Source: an uncultured bacterium (GTDB lineage Bacteria > Bacteroidota > Ignavibacteria > Kapaibacteriales > UBA4661). Taken from it: a DNA stretch of 15,195 nucleotides. The translations under genes were made by a program, and so were the position numbers. The DNA lies in NCBI GenBank assembly GCA_937899715.1, contig CALCNX010000096.1:1-15195 (forward strand). Reading direction: 5' to 3'. Below are positions 6,096-14,508 of this stretch, piece after piece (the first letter of the stretch is position 1; each line of letters opens with the position of its first letter). The notes under the pieces were generated by a model. The model was not told the origin of the DNA. It saw nothing but the letters and a program-made list of their open reading frames with translations, and searched no databases.

Positions 6096-6866
6096 ATGCC
6101 AAAGCCCCCAAAATCATCATCTACGCTCACTCCTGAGCAAAAAAAAATCATCACGCGGCGCAATTTTCTGAGTTTTGCAACGCTTGGTTTTGGTGCCTTG
6201 GGTGGTGTGTTAGGATGGAATTGGGTTCGCAAACAACCTAGTGTGGATGGAACGGTCGCTCCGCTTCGTACCATGCTTGAAACAAACGGCTTTTTGAACG
6301 AAACCGTGCTTTACAGCAATGCGCACTTAGCGCCGGAATACCCACGTTCTGCGGCGGCAGCTGAACCCCGCACCAATGGAGACGTAGGGCTTGACGAAGA
6401 CATTGACGCGGGAGATTGGAAACTAACAATTACGGATACAAAGAGTGGCAAGCCGCTTGAGTTGGTACTCGCAGACATTATGGCGTTACCGAAAACGGAA
6501 ATTGTTTTCGACTTCAAGTGCGTGGAAGGATGGAATGAAATCCAGCATTGGGGCGGCGTACGACTTAGTGAAGTTTTTCGTAAATATGATCTTCCTACTG
6601 ATTTTCGGTACGTGGGAATGGCAACGCCGGATAAAGCATATTATGTAGGCTTAGACATGGCGAGCGCTCTTCATCCGCAAACACTGTTGGCATATGAGTC
6701 CAACGGGCAAGAGATTTCGTTTGAACAAGGCTATCCACTTCGTCTGATTGTACCGGTAAAGTACGGCATCAAAAATATCAAACGTATTGGTAGCATTATC
6801 CTGACAAATGAGCGCCCGCCTGACTACTGGGCGGAACAAGGGTATGATTATCATGCAGGATTATGA
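6096..6866 (+). CDS. Tat-exported molybdopterin oxidoreductase (sulfite oxidase/MsrP fold)
   Basis: 256 residues. A twin-arginine signal RRNFLSF at 21-27 is followed by a hydrophobic segment (about 28-42) without an obvious cleavage site, so the protein may stay anchored. The molybdopterin domain of the sulfite oxidase superfamily covers about 105-245: the cofactor cysteine is C141 in DFKCVEGW, and the conserved end is PVKYGIKNIKRIGSIIL (about 219-235 in pieces). The C-terminal dimerisation domain of true sulfite oxidases is absent, as in MsrP/YedY and related short enzymes. MsrP reduces oxidised methionine in periplasmic proteins; this protein is shorter and diverged, so its substrate is unknown. 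It forms an operon with the cytochrome b upstream (18-base gap) and converges on the permease gene with 23 bases between stops. Confidence 0.87.
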   Translation: MPKPPKSSSTLTPEQKKIITRRNFLSFATLGFGALGGVLGWNWVRKQPSVDGTVAPLRTMLETNGFLNETVLYSNAHLAPEYPRSAAAAEPRTNGDVGLDEDIDAGDWKLTITDTKSGKPLELVLADIMALPKTEIVFDFKCVEGWNEIQHWGGVRLSEVFRKYDLPTDFRYVGMATPDKAYYVGLDMASALHPQTLLAYESNGQEISFEQGYPLRLIVPVKYGIKNIKRIGSIILTNERPPDYWAEQGYDYHAGL

Positions 6867-6889
6867 TTTCTCACAACCACTCAATCCCT

Positions 6890-9430
6890 CTACTCGCTTT
6901 TAAGCGCCTCCACCGGATTTGCCTTCGCTGCCCTGAATGCCTGAAAAGCAATCGTTAGGAACGCAATAACAACTGCCGCCAGTCCCGCCGCGATAAAAAT
7001 CACCGCTCCGAGAACTGAGCGCAGTTCCACCTTGTATGCAAAATCCTGAAGCCAAGCGTTCATGCCATACCACGCAAGCGGTAAAGCAATGAGAATTGCA
7101 ATGCCGACCAGTTTCAGAAAATCTTTCGTCAGAAGTCCGATAATTCCTGCCACTGAAGCACCTAAGACTTTACGAATACCAATCTCTTTGGTGCGCTGTG
7201 TGATAATAATTGCCGCCAGGGCGAAAAGTCCCATACAAGAAAGAGCAATCGCAATACTCGCGGCGGACATTGCTATTTTTGTAATTCGCCATTGGCTTCT
7301 GTACATTCGCTCAATATTTTCATCAATGAAGGAGCCAATCCAGGGGGTGTCGGGCGCTGCTGATTTCCATGCCGTTTCCAGCGCAGCTACCGTTGCCGGA
7401 ACATTTTCAGAACGGATTCGCACAAAAATATAGCTTGCCGGACAATTCAACCACGCAACGTGGAGTGCTGGCTTTATCACACGCTTGAGTGATTCGTAGT
7501 GGTAGTTTGCCGTAACACCAATGATATTGAGCGGTTCATGGTAATCAGCATCGCCGGGCTTTACGTTTGGATCGTTGATGGGAATCTGCACACCCAGCAC
7601 CGCCGACGGTGAAAATTCGCCGTCCTGTGCACGGCGCTTGCGTTCTGTTTCCGGCAGAAGATTCCAGATTTGCCGTGCAGATTTTTCATTGACTACAATA
7701 GATTCTGATGTATCCACCTGATGAAATTTATCGAAAGTGCGACCCGCAAGCATTGGTATTTGCATCATTTCGATGTAACCAAAATTTACCCCCAATATCT
7801 CACCTCCGACTTCTCCACCATTAAAATTCCACAACGATACATTATTGGTATTTGAACCATCTAGCCCGCGACCAACTGGTTTCGTACCACTGCTCATGGA
7901 AAGAACATTCGGATTTGTCCCCACTAACGACCTAAATTTTTCCAAAATCTCACGACCATGCGCCCCGTCACCAGTCGGAATCATCAAGACGTAATCACGA
8001 TTATAGCCAAGTGGTTTTTGCTGCATAAAGTCTGTTTGCTCACGCATGACAAGAGTACACGCGATAAGACCGACTGCCAAAGTAAACTGCACGATAACCA
8101 AGATATTCCTCAATCGAGACGGACTTGCCTTCTGCGTGTTACTTTTGAGCGTGGATGCAGCTTGCAGACCGGATACATAGAAAGCTGGGTATGCTCCGGC
8201 TCCAACACCAACAACCAAAAACACGACCAGCACCGCACCCCAGAAAAAGAGATTTTCTACCAGTGCAATCTCGCTACCATTCTTGATAAGAAGCGTATGT
8301 TTTGCATTCAAGGCAGAATTATACACCGGCAATAATATCTCTGCTATAACAACGCTGAGAAACAATGCAAACAAGACGACCAGCAGCGCTTCGCCCAAAA
8401 ATTGTATGACCAATTGCTTACGAGTAGCACCAACTGTTTTGCGAATACCAACCTCGCGCGAACGTAGGAAAGACCGAGCAAGCGATAAGTTGATAAAGTT
8501 AATGGAAGCAATGAGCATGATAAAAACTGCAATAGCAGCAATCATGTACACATTATCTTTCCCGTTGCGTGAGGGGTTGAGTACGGTCCCAAAGTGCACG
8601 TCCGAAAGCGACTGTAAGCGTTTTGTGATATAACTCCCGTTAGCCGCAGGCTTGACACCAAGATTTTTTTTGTCCTTGATAATTTCAGCATAGTGCGACG
8701 CAACAACCGGCACCATTGCTCGCTCGACGATGTCTGGTGTTATTCCATTTTTTAAGCAGACATACACTTCTGTGGAAACATTATCCCAATGCCGCATCTG
8801 TTCTTTATAGTCGGGAATATTTTCGTATCGCACCACGACAGATAGCTCGATTGAAGAGGCGTTTGGAGGATTTTCAATCACTCCGGCAATGGTAAACGGC
8901 TTTGTTTCGCCTCCAATAAGTACGGTGATTTGTTTACCAAGTGCATTGGCATTTTCACCAAACATTTTGTCCGCAATACTTTTGGTGACAACAACAGCAC
9001 TTATATCATTCAAAGCCGCATCGGGAGTGCCTTGCAGAAATTGGAATGAAAACATCCGAAAGAAATCTGCATCCACAAACGATGGCGACTCACGAAAAAG
9101 CGTACCATTATATTTCACCGCTGTTGGGTTTGCAGAATTAATTCGGCTTGCATACAGCACCTCAGAAACTTCAGACTTGAGTGTCGGTGAAAAAGCAAGC
9201 GGCTGTGAGGTATATTTACCTTCGCCATTGACGGTCTGCTCTTGATGATAGATCCGAAAAATACGGTCTTTATTGGCATGAAAATTATCGTAACTGAGTT
9301 CTTCTCGTATGGCGGGCAGGAGTAGCATACAGCACGCCATTCCTAGCGCCAGTCCAAAGATATTGACAAACGTCATTCCCTTACGGCGCATGAGATTGCG
9401 GAATGCAATTTTGAAATAGTTGTACAACAT
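6890..9430 (-). CDS. FtsX/MacB-type ABC transporter permease, full length
   Basis: 846 residues, typical of the two-module permeases abundant in Bacteroidota. Order: N-terminal membrane helix (about 18-40, VNIFGLALGMACCMLLL), periplasmic MacB-type domain (about 45-290), first FtsX module with three helices (about 293-425, containing REVGIRKTVGAT), a central helix (about 440-462), a second periplasmic domain (about 465-720), and a second FtsX module (about 730-846, containing KEIGIRKVLGAS and ending PVEALKSE). Such permeases need a separate ATPase, which is not encoded here; the substrate may be lipoproteins, peptides or antibiotics. The ATG at 9430 (MLYNYFKIAFRNL) matches the family N-terminus. 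The frame continues upstream to an ATG at 9583, but that start lies inside the terminator hairpin of the lipoprotein gene and is rejected. No Shine-Dalgarno seen. Confidence 0.9.
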   Translation of the reverse strand: MLYNYFKIAFRNLMRRKGMTFVNIFGLALGMACCMLLLPAIREELSYDNFHANKDRIFRIYHQEQTVNGEGKYTSQPLAFSPTLKSEVSEVLYASRINSANPTAVKYNGTLFRESPSFVDADFFRMFSFQFLQGTPDAALNDISAVVVTKSIADKMFGENANALGKQITVLIGGETKPFTIAGVIENPPNASSIELSVVVRYENIPDYKEQMRHWDNVSTEVYVCLKNGITPDIVERAMVPVVASHYAEIIKDKKNLGVKPAANGSYITKRLQSLSDVHFGTVLNPSRNGKDNVYMIAAIAVFIMLIASINFINLSLARSFLRSREVGIRKTVGATRKQLVIQFLGEALLVVLFALFLSVVIAEILLPVYNSALNAKHTLLIKNGSEIALVENLFFWGAVLVVFLVVGVGAGAYPAFYVSGLQAASTLKSNTQKASPSRLRNILVIVQFTLAVGLIACTLVMREQTDFMQQKPLGYNRDYVLMIPTGDGAHGREILEKFRSLVGTNPNVLSMSSGTKPVGRGLDGSNTNNVSLWNFNGGEVGGEILGVNFGYIEMMQIPMLAGRTFDKFHQVDTSESIVVNEKSARQIWNLLPETERKRRAQDGEFSPSAVLGVQIPINDPNVKPGDADYHEPLNIIGVTANYHYESLKRVIKPALHVAWLNCPASYIFVRIRSENVPATVAALETAWKSAAPDTPWIGSFIDENIERMYRSQWRITKIAMSAASIAIALSCMGLFALAAIIITQRTKEIGIRKVLGASVAGIIGLLTKDFLKLVGIAILIALPLAWYGMNAWLQDFAYKVELRSVLGAVIFIAAGLAAVVIAFLTIAFQAFRAAKANPVEALKSE

Positions 9431-9549
9431 AATGATGAAACGCTTAATGGCTGAAAAGTAGTTTTTGAAAAACCCTAAAAGATACGTGCCAAAACCTGAA
9501 ACTAAGTTTTGATGCGCTTTACAGATAAATGCTTCTCGCTCTATCAAAC

Positions 9550-9598
9550 AAAAACTGTCCGCAAATGAACACTCAATGTTCATCTGCGAACAGTTTTT
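9550..9598 (-). terminator. Strong intrinsic terminator of the lipoprotein gene
   Basis: Bases 9550-9571 pair with 9577-9598: 22 positions with two mismatches, loop CTCAA, arms ending in A5 and T5, so it could work in both directions. It begins 22 bases after the stop of the minus-strand lipoprotein gene and separates it from the permease, whose promoter should therefore lie in 9431-9549. Confidence 0.85.
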
Positions 9599-9620
9599 CG
9601 ATAAACGAGAACACTTTTAC

Positions 9621-10025
9621 TTACGGAAACACACGAATACTTCTGACGCTATCAGGATTGTACAAGCTGTCTCGAACATACTCACCCAAATGCCACCACG
9701 AAAGAAGGACTGTATCGCGCTCCTGAATGTGAAATCGGTCACGGTTGAAATTTACGAATGATTTTGCTGCAACTTTTATTCCTATACGTGGGTCTGTTAC
9801 GGGTGTCCAAAGAACAACGGGTAAAATTCTTTCCGGAAATGCCGACAGATAAATATCTTTTTCCGTATTATTTGCCACAAGAAGATTTTCACCACTTAAC
9901 TTTGCACAGACTTCAACTGCGTAGGTGTTTAGACAAGTTTCTGATATTGGTGGTGTTGGTTCAAGTGGAGCGCAAGCTACCGCCAAAAACAATCCGCAGA
10001 CCAAAAGCAAACGAGAGTATTGCAT
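9621..10025 (-). CDS. Small predicted lipoprotein of unknown function
   Basis: 134 residues. Residues 1-17 are a short signal peptide with arginine at 5, and the sequence FLAVAC at 13-18 fits a lipobox, with C18 as the lipidated residue; the position three before the cysteine is alanine instead of the more usual leucine. After it come a proline-rich linker (APLEPTPPISE) and a small, probably beta-rich domain with two further cysteines, C31 and C41, which could form a disulfide. The rest (LLVANNTEKDIYLSAF) resembles no family I can name. AGGAG (plus-strand 10031-10035) sits five bases before the ATG, one of the few strong ribosome binding sites here. It is closed by a strong terminator and so is its own transcription unit or the last gene of one. 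Confidence 0.7.
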   Translation of the reverse strand: MQYSRLLLVCGLFLAVACAPLEPTPPISETCLNTYAVEVCAKLSGENLLVANNTEKDIYLSAFPERILPVVLWTPVTDPRIGIKVAAKSFVNFNRDRFHIQERDTVLLSWWHLGEYVRDSLYNPDSVRSIRVFP

Positions 10026-10147
10026 AACAACTCCTGAGAGATAATCATAAAAACAATGAGAGAACTACTCCTTTTTAGGTATTATGCAGTAAGAGACAGA
10101 GGTTCATAAAAAGTCACAATGTATTCAAGATTCCCCAATGAGACGTA

Positions 10148-10648
10148 TCACAAATTCCCAATCTTCCAATTCAGCGCCCGCTCCTTTAAGTCCGCCAGTA
10201 TCGCTTCTTTGACTGCGGCGTAGAGTTTTGCTTCGTCTCGTTCGCTTAGTTGTTCGCCTGTTCCCGTTCTGCGCCGTTTTTCAATCAATGCCTCTGTAAT
10301 GGAGACAAGATTTCTGAAGTATCTTGGCTCGTAATCGGTCTTAATTTCTCCAAAACTTTTGGAATTAATTTGCCCGATAAGCGTGTCAATCTCCGGTTTC
10401 AAAATGATAAACGCCTCTTCTACATACTGCTTCATTGCCTCTTCGGTAAGTATGACTGCATTTTTATCATCCGTGTTTTCCATTAGCAAAAGGGTTTTAT
10501 GTTTTTCAACGGTGGAATCATAATGCTCGTCTAACAGTTGAACAATGCCTATTGGCTTTGCTCGTAAACTTTTTCCGAGAGTATTGCTGAAGTAAACGAC
10601 AATTCCGCCTAATGCAATAACAGTGACAATAAATTCAATAACTATCAT
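10148..10648 (-). CDS. Membrane-anchored hypothetical protein
   Basis: 166 residues. One N-terminal membrane helix (about 2-20, VIEFIVTVIALGGIVVYF) is followed by a largely helical, charged cytoplasmic or periplasmic domain rich in Lys and Glu, with an RRR stretch at about 126-128 and a C-terminal end NWKIGNL. No catalytic motif or known domain is recognised. The upstream region gives only a weak AAGCGAG before the ATG. About 120 bases separate it from the lipoprotein gene in the same direction. Coding is supported by length, the clean membrane segment and amphipathic helices; function unknown. Confidence 0.65.
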   Translation of the reverse strand: MIVIEFIVTVIALGGIVVYFSNTLGKSLRAKPIGIVQLLDEHYDSTVEKHKTLLLMENTDDKNAVILTEEAMKQYVEEAFIILKPEIDTLIGQINSKSFGEIKTDYEPRYFRNLVSITEALIEKRRRTGTGEQLSERDEAKLYAAVKEAILADLKERALNWKIGNL

Positions 10649-10682
10649 AAAACTCGCTTTATTATTAGTTGCGTTGTTTTTG

Positions 10683-10697
10683 AATGCTTAAAGCATT
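10683..10697. repeat. Small palindrome in the divergent intergenic region
   Basis: AATGCTT-A-AAGCATT, perfect seven-base arms, 35 bases upstream of the minus-strand membrane protein start. It lies between divergent genes and could be an operator. The rest of 10649-10919 shows one further six-base palindrome (ATCATG/CATGAT at 10827-10843) and no gene. Confidence 0.35.
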
Positions 10698-10919
10698 TAC
10701 ACTACTAATTTGCGTATTTGCTTGATTTTTCGCAAACAAAAGGCTTACCACGTTTGTCAACCTTTTTCCCTTGCTTCTCGTCCAACGCTCCAGACAAGAG
10801 GTCGCTCCTCATGGCGCCAGTGTAAAATCATGATGAACATGATATGAAAAACCACATAGCGCTGTCTCTTCCCCCGGCTCAACGTTGTGCTTTTTGTTGC
10901 ACATTTATTTTTTCTTCCC

Positions 10920-11837
10920 ATGAACCCGTTCCGTACACTCGTGTTGCTGATTATCAGTAACGCAACCTTTGCTATTGCCCAAACGATTCTTGTCCAAGCC
11001 CAAGCACCACCGCAAAAGGCGATAGAAACACACCTCTTCGGAAAAACGTCGCTGGGCGCACTGAAACAAGCCCCTTTTGCTGAATGGTTTGAAAAAGGGT
11101 ACAATGACTATTCACCCACACCATCAGTCGTGGAGCGCCTTACAACAATGCCCTTGCAAAAAGAACTTTCCGGCACAAAAATCCAGATTTTTCTTGGAAC
11201 ATGGTGCGGAGATAGCAAACGCGAAGTTCCGCGCATGATAAAAATTCTTCACAAAGCTGGAGTGCCGGATACAAATATTGAACTCATTTGCCTCAGCAGT
11301 GCCGACTCACTCTACAAACAAAGCCCCACGCACGAAGAGCGCGGACGCGAGATTTATCGCGTCCCGACCATGATTTTCACGCAAACTGGAAAAGAAATCG
11401 GGCGAATAGTGGAGTTTCCCGCAGAGTCCTTGGAGCGCGACGTGGTGGCAATTCTCAGCAAAAGCGGCTACTCGCCCAATTATCGTAGTTATCCTCTTGT
11501 GCAATCGTGGCTTCAAAACGGTATTCTGTCTGACACCAATACAAGTGTCTATGGCATGGCGGCTAAACTACGTTTCATCGTCAGTAGCGAAAGCGAACTC
11601 AATAGCGTAGGCTACGTGCTGCTTGCACGGGGACAAACGCAAGAAGCAATTTTCATTTTTAGCGTTAATACTCGGCTTTTTCCTCAATCATCCAACTGTT
11701 TTGATTCCTTAGCTGAAAGCTACGAAAAAGCAGGAAATATGGTGCTTGCTGCCAAAAACTATGAACGGGCTTTTGAACTGGATTCCAAAAACGCTCACGC
11801 TTTAGCGCGGTTGGTTAAATTGAAGTCACTATTGTAG
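10920..11837 (+). CDS. Exported thioredoxin-like protein with C-terminal TPR
   Basis: 305 residues. Residues 1-21 form a signal peptide (FRTLVLLIISNATFAIAQ). Residues about 75-182 are a thioredoxin fold: IFLGTWCGDS at 90-99 with a single active-site cysteine C96 (C-G-D-S instead of C-x-x-C) and the cis-proline loop RVPT at 147-150. Such WCGDS proteins are frequent in Bacteroidota; without a second cysteine a standard dithiol exchange is unlikely, and a monothiol or chaperone-like role is possible. Residues about 230-295 contain tetratricopeptide-type helices (SVGYVLLARGQTQEAI, then a second hairpin ANYERAFELD-like). The ATG at 10920 is preferred to the upstream GTG at 10887, which adds eleven residues before the signal. 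The gene ends in tandem hairpins. Confidence 0.8.
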   Translation: MNPFRTLVLLIISNATFAIAQTILVQAQAPPQKAIETHLFGKTSLGALKQAPFAEWFEKGYNDYSPTPSVVERLTTMPLQKELSGTKIQIFLGTWCGDSKREVPRMIKILHKAGVPDTNIELICLSSADSLYKQSPTHEERGREIYRVPTMIFTQTGKEIGRIVEFPAESLERDVVAILSKSGYSPNYRSYPLVQSWLQNGILSDTNTSVYGMAAKLRFIVSSESELNSVGYVLLARGQTQEAIFIFSVNTRLFPQSSNCFDSLAESYEKAGNMVLAAKNYERAFELDSKNAHALARLVKLKSLL

Positions 11838-11851
11838 ATTACTACTACAAT
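11831..11851 (+). repeat. Small hairpin at the stop codon of the thioredoxin-like gene
   Basis: ATTGTAG (11831-11837) pairs with CTACAAT (11845-11851), seven pairs, seven-base loop; the TAG stop is inside the left arm. It directly precedes the main terminator. Confidence 0.4.
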
Positions 11852-11853
11852 AC

Positions 11854-11885
11854 AAGCCTGATGCAAAGAACGGCATCAGGCTTTT
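11854..11885. terminator. Two-sided terminator between convergent genes
   Basis: AAGCCTGATGC (11854-11864) pairs perfectly with GCATCAGGCTT (11873-11883), eleven pairs, eight-base loop, followed on the + strand by more T. The stop codon of the minus-strand MutS-like gene (11876-11878) lies inside the right arm, so the last codons of that gene are part of the terminator. Confidence 0.85.
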
Positions 11886-13798
11886 CTGCCGGAGAAATTA
11901 GCGGGTGATTCTTCAAGAACAATGCCCATCTGCCGCATGAGGAATGTTGCGTTTTTGTTATTTGCCACGCCTCGGCGAAGCGTATAATCAAACGAAAGCT
12001 CGCCATTTTGTATCTCGCCCTCAAAACAGTAGTTTCGCACAAGTGCCGGATATTCAGTTTCCAAAGCGCCAATTTCAGTATCATGTGTAGCGATTACCGC
12101 CAGCGTCGGTAGCGAAATGAGTTGCTGCAACAGCCCGACCGTTCCCGATTTTTTATCAGCAGAATTTGTTCCGCGCAAAATTTCATCCAAGAGTACCAAC
12201 GCCCTGTGACCGCTCCGAAGCCGTTCAACAATAAATTGTAAGCGCCTTAGTTCTGCATAAAAGTACGATTCATGCTTTTCCAACGAGTCCGAAGCCCGCA
12301 TACTTGTGAGCACCACACACACAGAGACTTCAAACGATACCGCACAAACAGGTAAACCAACGAGCGCAAGCACTGCATTGATGCCGATTGCCCGTAAGAA
12401 TGTGCTTTTGCCAGCCATATTCGCACCTGTTATCACCACGAGCGTTCCTGATGTTGTATCAAGCGAAATGGCATTGCGAATAGCCTCGTCAGCATCCAAA
12501 AACGGATGTGCCAGCCCCAAAGCGCGAAACACGAAGTCATCGGAGTCATGCACAACAGGTTGAATATACGTGAGATTGTTGAACGCAAAGCCCGCCATAC
12601 TGCAAAGAGCATCCATTCTTGCAAGCATATCAAACCATTCTTCAACCTCGCTTCCATGACGCTTCCGCCATTGCTCCAAAAGCCGAACGCAATGCAAATG
12701 CCAGAAAACCGTTCCGTTCAGCAACACCGCCCCCACCATGTTCTGCCCCATTTCAAAATACTTCATTGCGTTAGCAAGCTCACGAATACTTTTCCACGCT
12801 TGGTCAGAAACGGCAACCATAGATGCTAACTCAGACTCGTGAAATAATTTAGCACCCGAAGATGAAGCGGATGCACCATGCTCACGCAGAATACGAAACA
12901 AGCGCACATACACACTCAGCAGCCCCGCTACTCGCTTCAGAAGTGCAACCTCGGTGGTAATGCGCCGCAGGAAAAGAGCAAAACACAAGAACTGGACAAT
13001 CATACAGCCCCACACAAGTTTTGCCCACGGGAAATTTTCAACGCCCATGAAAACATTCCAAAACGCAACTCCCGCACTGAAAAGTGTTATCGCCGGAAGA
13101 GTCCAAATTACAGTCCTGAGCGCCCAATGTGTTGAAAATAGATTCTCCTTTTGCAACCACGCTCGCAGCCCTTCATGCTCAGTAAGACTCATGTCTCGTT
13201 CGCGCTTTGCCGATAACCATTCCTCACGAAAACTCGTAGCAGCACGTAGCTCTTGAATCATTCTCTGACGAGATGCAATCTCCTCTTTATGTGCAAGCGG
13301 CGTTGAAAGCCATTCAGCAAGCCGATTATAGCCAAGCGCAGTAACAGTGCGGTTCATGCGTTGAAAAAGTGAGGCGTGACCAAAAATGTCGAGGTCAAGT
13401 GAATATGCTTCCGTACCCGACAAAGGCGTATCGCCCAAAAATTCGCCACCATGCGGGATGTGTGCTCTATCGCCCTGCAAGGCACGAAGCTCTTCATCGT
13501 TGACGCGGAGCAGACTTTCGGTTCGTTCCTTTGCTCCGAACAAGCGGGCGTGAATTGTTACGAGCAAAACAAACACAGCAAAGGAAATCAGCAGACCAAG
13601 ATTCCACACCGTGTGGGGAACACCATTTGCACCGTAGGAATCTCCATACAGCGCATAAAAACCAAACCCTGCTACGGCAAGAAAACTTATCAATCGGGCA
13701 AGCGAAATGCGGGCAATTTGTTTGGTCAATCGCTCCACGTCAGCCTGGTAACGCAGTATTTGTGTAGTGTAAAAATCGTTAGGCGAAGGAAATTGCAT
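11876..13798 (-). CDS. MutS-like ATPase with membrane segments
   Basis: 640 residues. The C-terminal third is a MutS-type ATPase: Walker A TGANMAGKST at 457-466 (K464), signature region SLEKHESYFYAEL at 505-517, Walker B LVLLDE at 534-539 and the switch histidine H572 in THDTE. The N-terminal part has two pairs of hydrophobic segments (about 33-53 and 64-82; 227-247 and 259-277), as in the membrane-attached MutS-related proteins of Bacteroidota. It lacks the mismatch-recognition and connector domains of true MutS, so mismatch repair is unlikely; the role of this branch is not established. The ATG at 13798 matches the usual family start just before FYTTQILRYQADVERL; the frame extends to an ATG at 13861. 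No Shine-Dalgarno seen at either. Confidence 0.88.
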   Translation of the reverse strand: MQFPSPNDFYTTQILRYQADVERLTKQIARISLARLISFLAVAGFGFYALYGDSYGANGVPHTVWNLGLLISFAVFVLLVTIHARLFGAKERTESLLRVNDEELRALQGDRAHIPHGGEFLGDTPLSGTEAYSLDLDIFGHASLFQRMNRTVTALGYNRLAEWLSTPLAHKEEIASRQRMIQELRAATSFREEWLSAKRERDMSLTEHEGLRAWLQKENLFSTHWALRTVIWTLPAITLFSAGVAFWNVFMGVENFPWAKLVWGCMIVQFLCFALFLRRITTEVALLKRVAGLLSVYVRLFRILREHGASASSSGAKLFHESELASMVAVSDQAWKSIRELANAMKYFEMGQNMVGAVLLNGTVFWHLHCVRLLEQWRKRHGSEVEEWFDMLARMDALCSMAGFAFNNLTYIQPVVHDSDDFVFRALGLAHPFLDADEAIRNAISLDTTSGTLVVITGANMAGKSTFLRAIGINAVLALVGLPVCAVSFEVSVCVVLTSMRASDSLEKHESYFYAELRRLQFIVERLRSGHRALVLLDEILRGTNSADKKSGTVGLLQQLISLPTLAVIATHDTEIGALETEYPALVRNYCFEGEIQNGELSFDYTLRRGVANNKNATFLMRQMGIVLEESPANFSGRKA

Positions 13799-14011
13799 GA
13801 ACGTTTTTCGTTTCTGAAATGGAAATGTGATAGGAAGTTTCCTCAAAGGACGTACAATCATCAGAACAATTACTTCCCATCCATCACTTTCATAAACTCG
13901 GACACTGATGTTTCACGAATTGTCGCACAAATTTTCGGTATTGACGGAGGTGTACAGTGTATGACTGCGAAGCGAGCGAAGCGCTATTTTGAGATAACTT
14001 TGGAGCATAGT

Positions 14012-14042
14012 TTTGTTGATTGAAATTGAAATGGTACTTTTG
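14012..14042 (+). promoter_or_regulatory. Putative Bacteroidota-type promoter of the Uma2 gene
   Basis: TTTG at 14012-14015, exactly 19 bases, then TACTTTTG at 14035-14042, a full match to TAnnTTTG. The expected start near 14049 leaves a leader of about 22 bases before the ATG at 14071. The rest of the divergent gap 13799-14070 shows no other gene. Confidence 0.5.
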
Positions 14043-14070
14043 TGATTATGTTTAACTTTTATGTGAAAAT

Positions 14071-14496
14071 ATGATTACACTTGAGGAAGCCATCATCATG
14101 GGCGTAAACGCTCCAAGACCACACCAACGTGTCATTTCCAAACTTAATACAGAGTTAGGAATCTTGTACTATAAACAGGCAGCCATTGCACTTGAGCCTT
14201 TCCCGGAAATGATGCTGGATGAGGATAAAACAAGCCCCACTCCCGACCTTTCGCTCTACGATAACGTCTTGGAAAACACTCCTGTTATCATCGAAGTAAC
14301 AAAAACAGGTATGGTACAATCCGACCTCAAAAAGGTTCGTGCGCTCATTAACACAAACGATTACGGCATTCAAGAAGGATTTGTCTATGACTATAAACGC
14401 AATGAGTGGCATAAATATGCGCTCGGAGTCGGCGACATCACCGACCGTCCTTCCTTCTGCGAGGCAATCAACCTCGACCTTGCGACGCTGTTGTAA
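14071..14496 (+). CDS. Uma2-family PD-(D/E)xK nuclease-like protein (short)
   Basis: 141 residues, shorter than most Uma2 proteins (about 180-200). Seen: H18 in APRPHQRVISKLNTELG, the strand with the acidic residue in TPDLSLYD (P58, D59), and TPVIIEVTKTG with E75 followed by K78, then DLKKVR (K87, K88) in the next helix. These match the restriction-endonuclease-like fold of the Uma2 (DUF820) family, common in cyanobacteria and FCB bacteria. The usual serine after EV is replaced by Thr-Lys, and the spacing E-x2-K is unusual, so catalysis is uncertain. The biological role of the family is not established; mobile-element links are often proposed. The stop lies nine bases from the stop of the convergent permease; a small palindrome (14494-14508) covers both stops. 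Confidence 0.75.
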   Translation: MITLEEAIIMGVNAPRPHQRVISKLNTELGILYYKQAAIALEPFPEMMLDEDKTSPTPDLSLYDNVLENTPVIIEVTKTGMVQSDLKKVRALINTNDYGIQEGFVYDYKRNEWHKYALGVGDITDRPSFCEAINLDLATLL

Positions 14497-14508
14497 ATCG
14501 CTGATTTA
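14494..14508. repeat. Palindrome covering two convergent stop codons
   Basis: TAAATC-GCT-GATTTA, six-base arms. It includes the TAA of the Uma2 gene and the TAA of the minus-strand permease. A second small inverted repeat TCACTC/GAGTGA follows at 14510-14527. Neither has a T run; any terminator role would be weak. Confidence 0.35.

Noticed and set aside
7958..8633. Plus-strand open frames inside the FtsX permease
   Set aside because: Composition is not protein-like and the opposite strand encodes a clear permease with motifs.
9431..9583. N-terminal extension of the FtsX permease to the ATG at 9583
   Set aside because: The start lies inside the 22-position terminator hairpin, and the family N-terminus begins at the ATG at 9430.
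13960..14022. Twenty-codon basic open frame between the MutS-like and Uma2 genes
   Set aside because: Too short, no ribosome binding site, and it runs into the promoter of the Uma2 gene.
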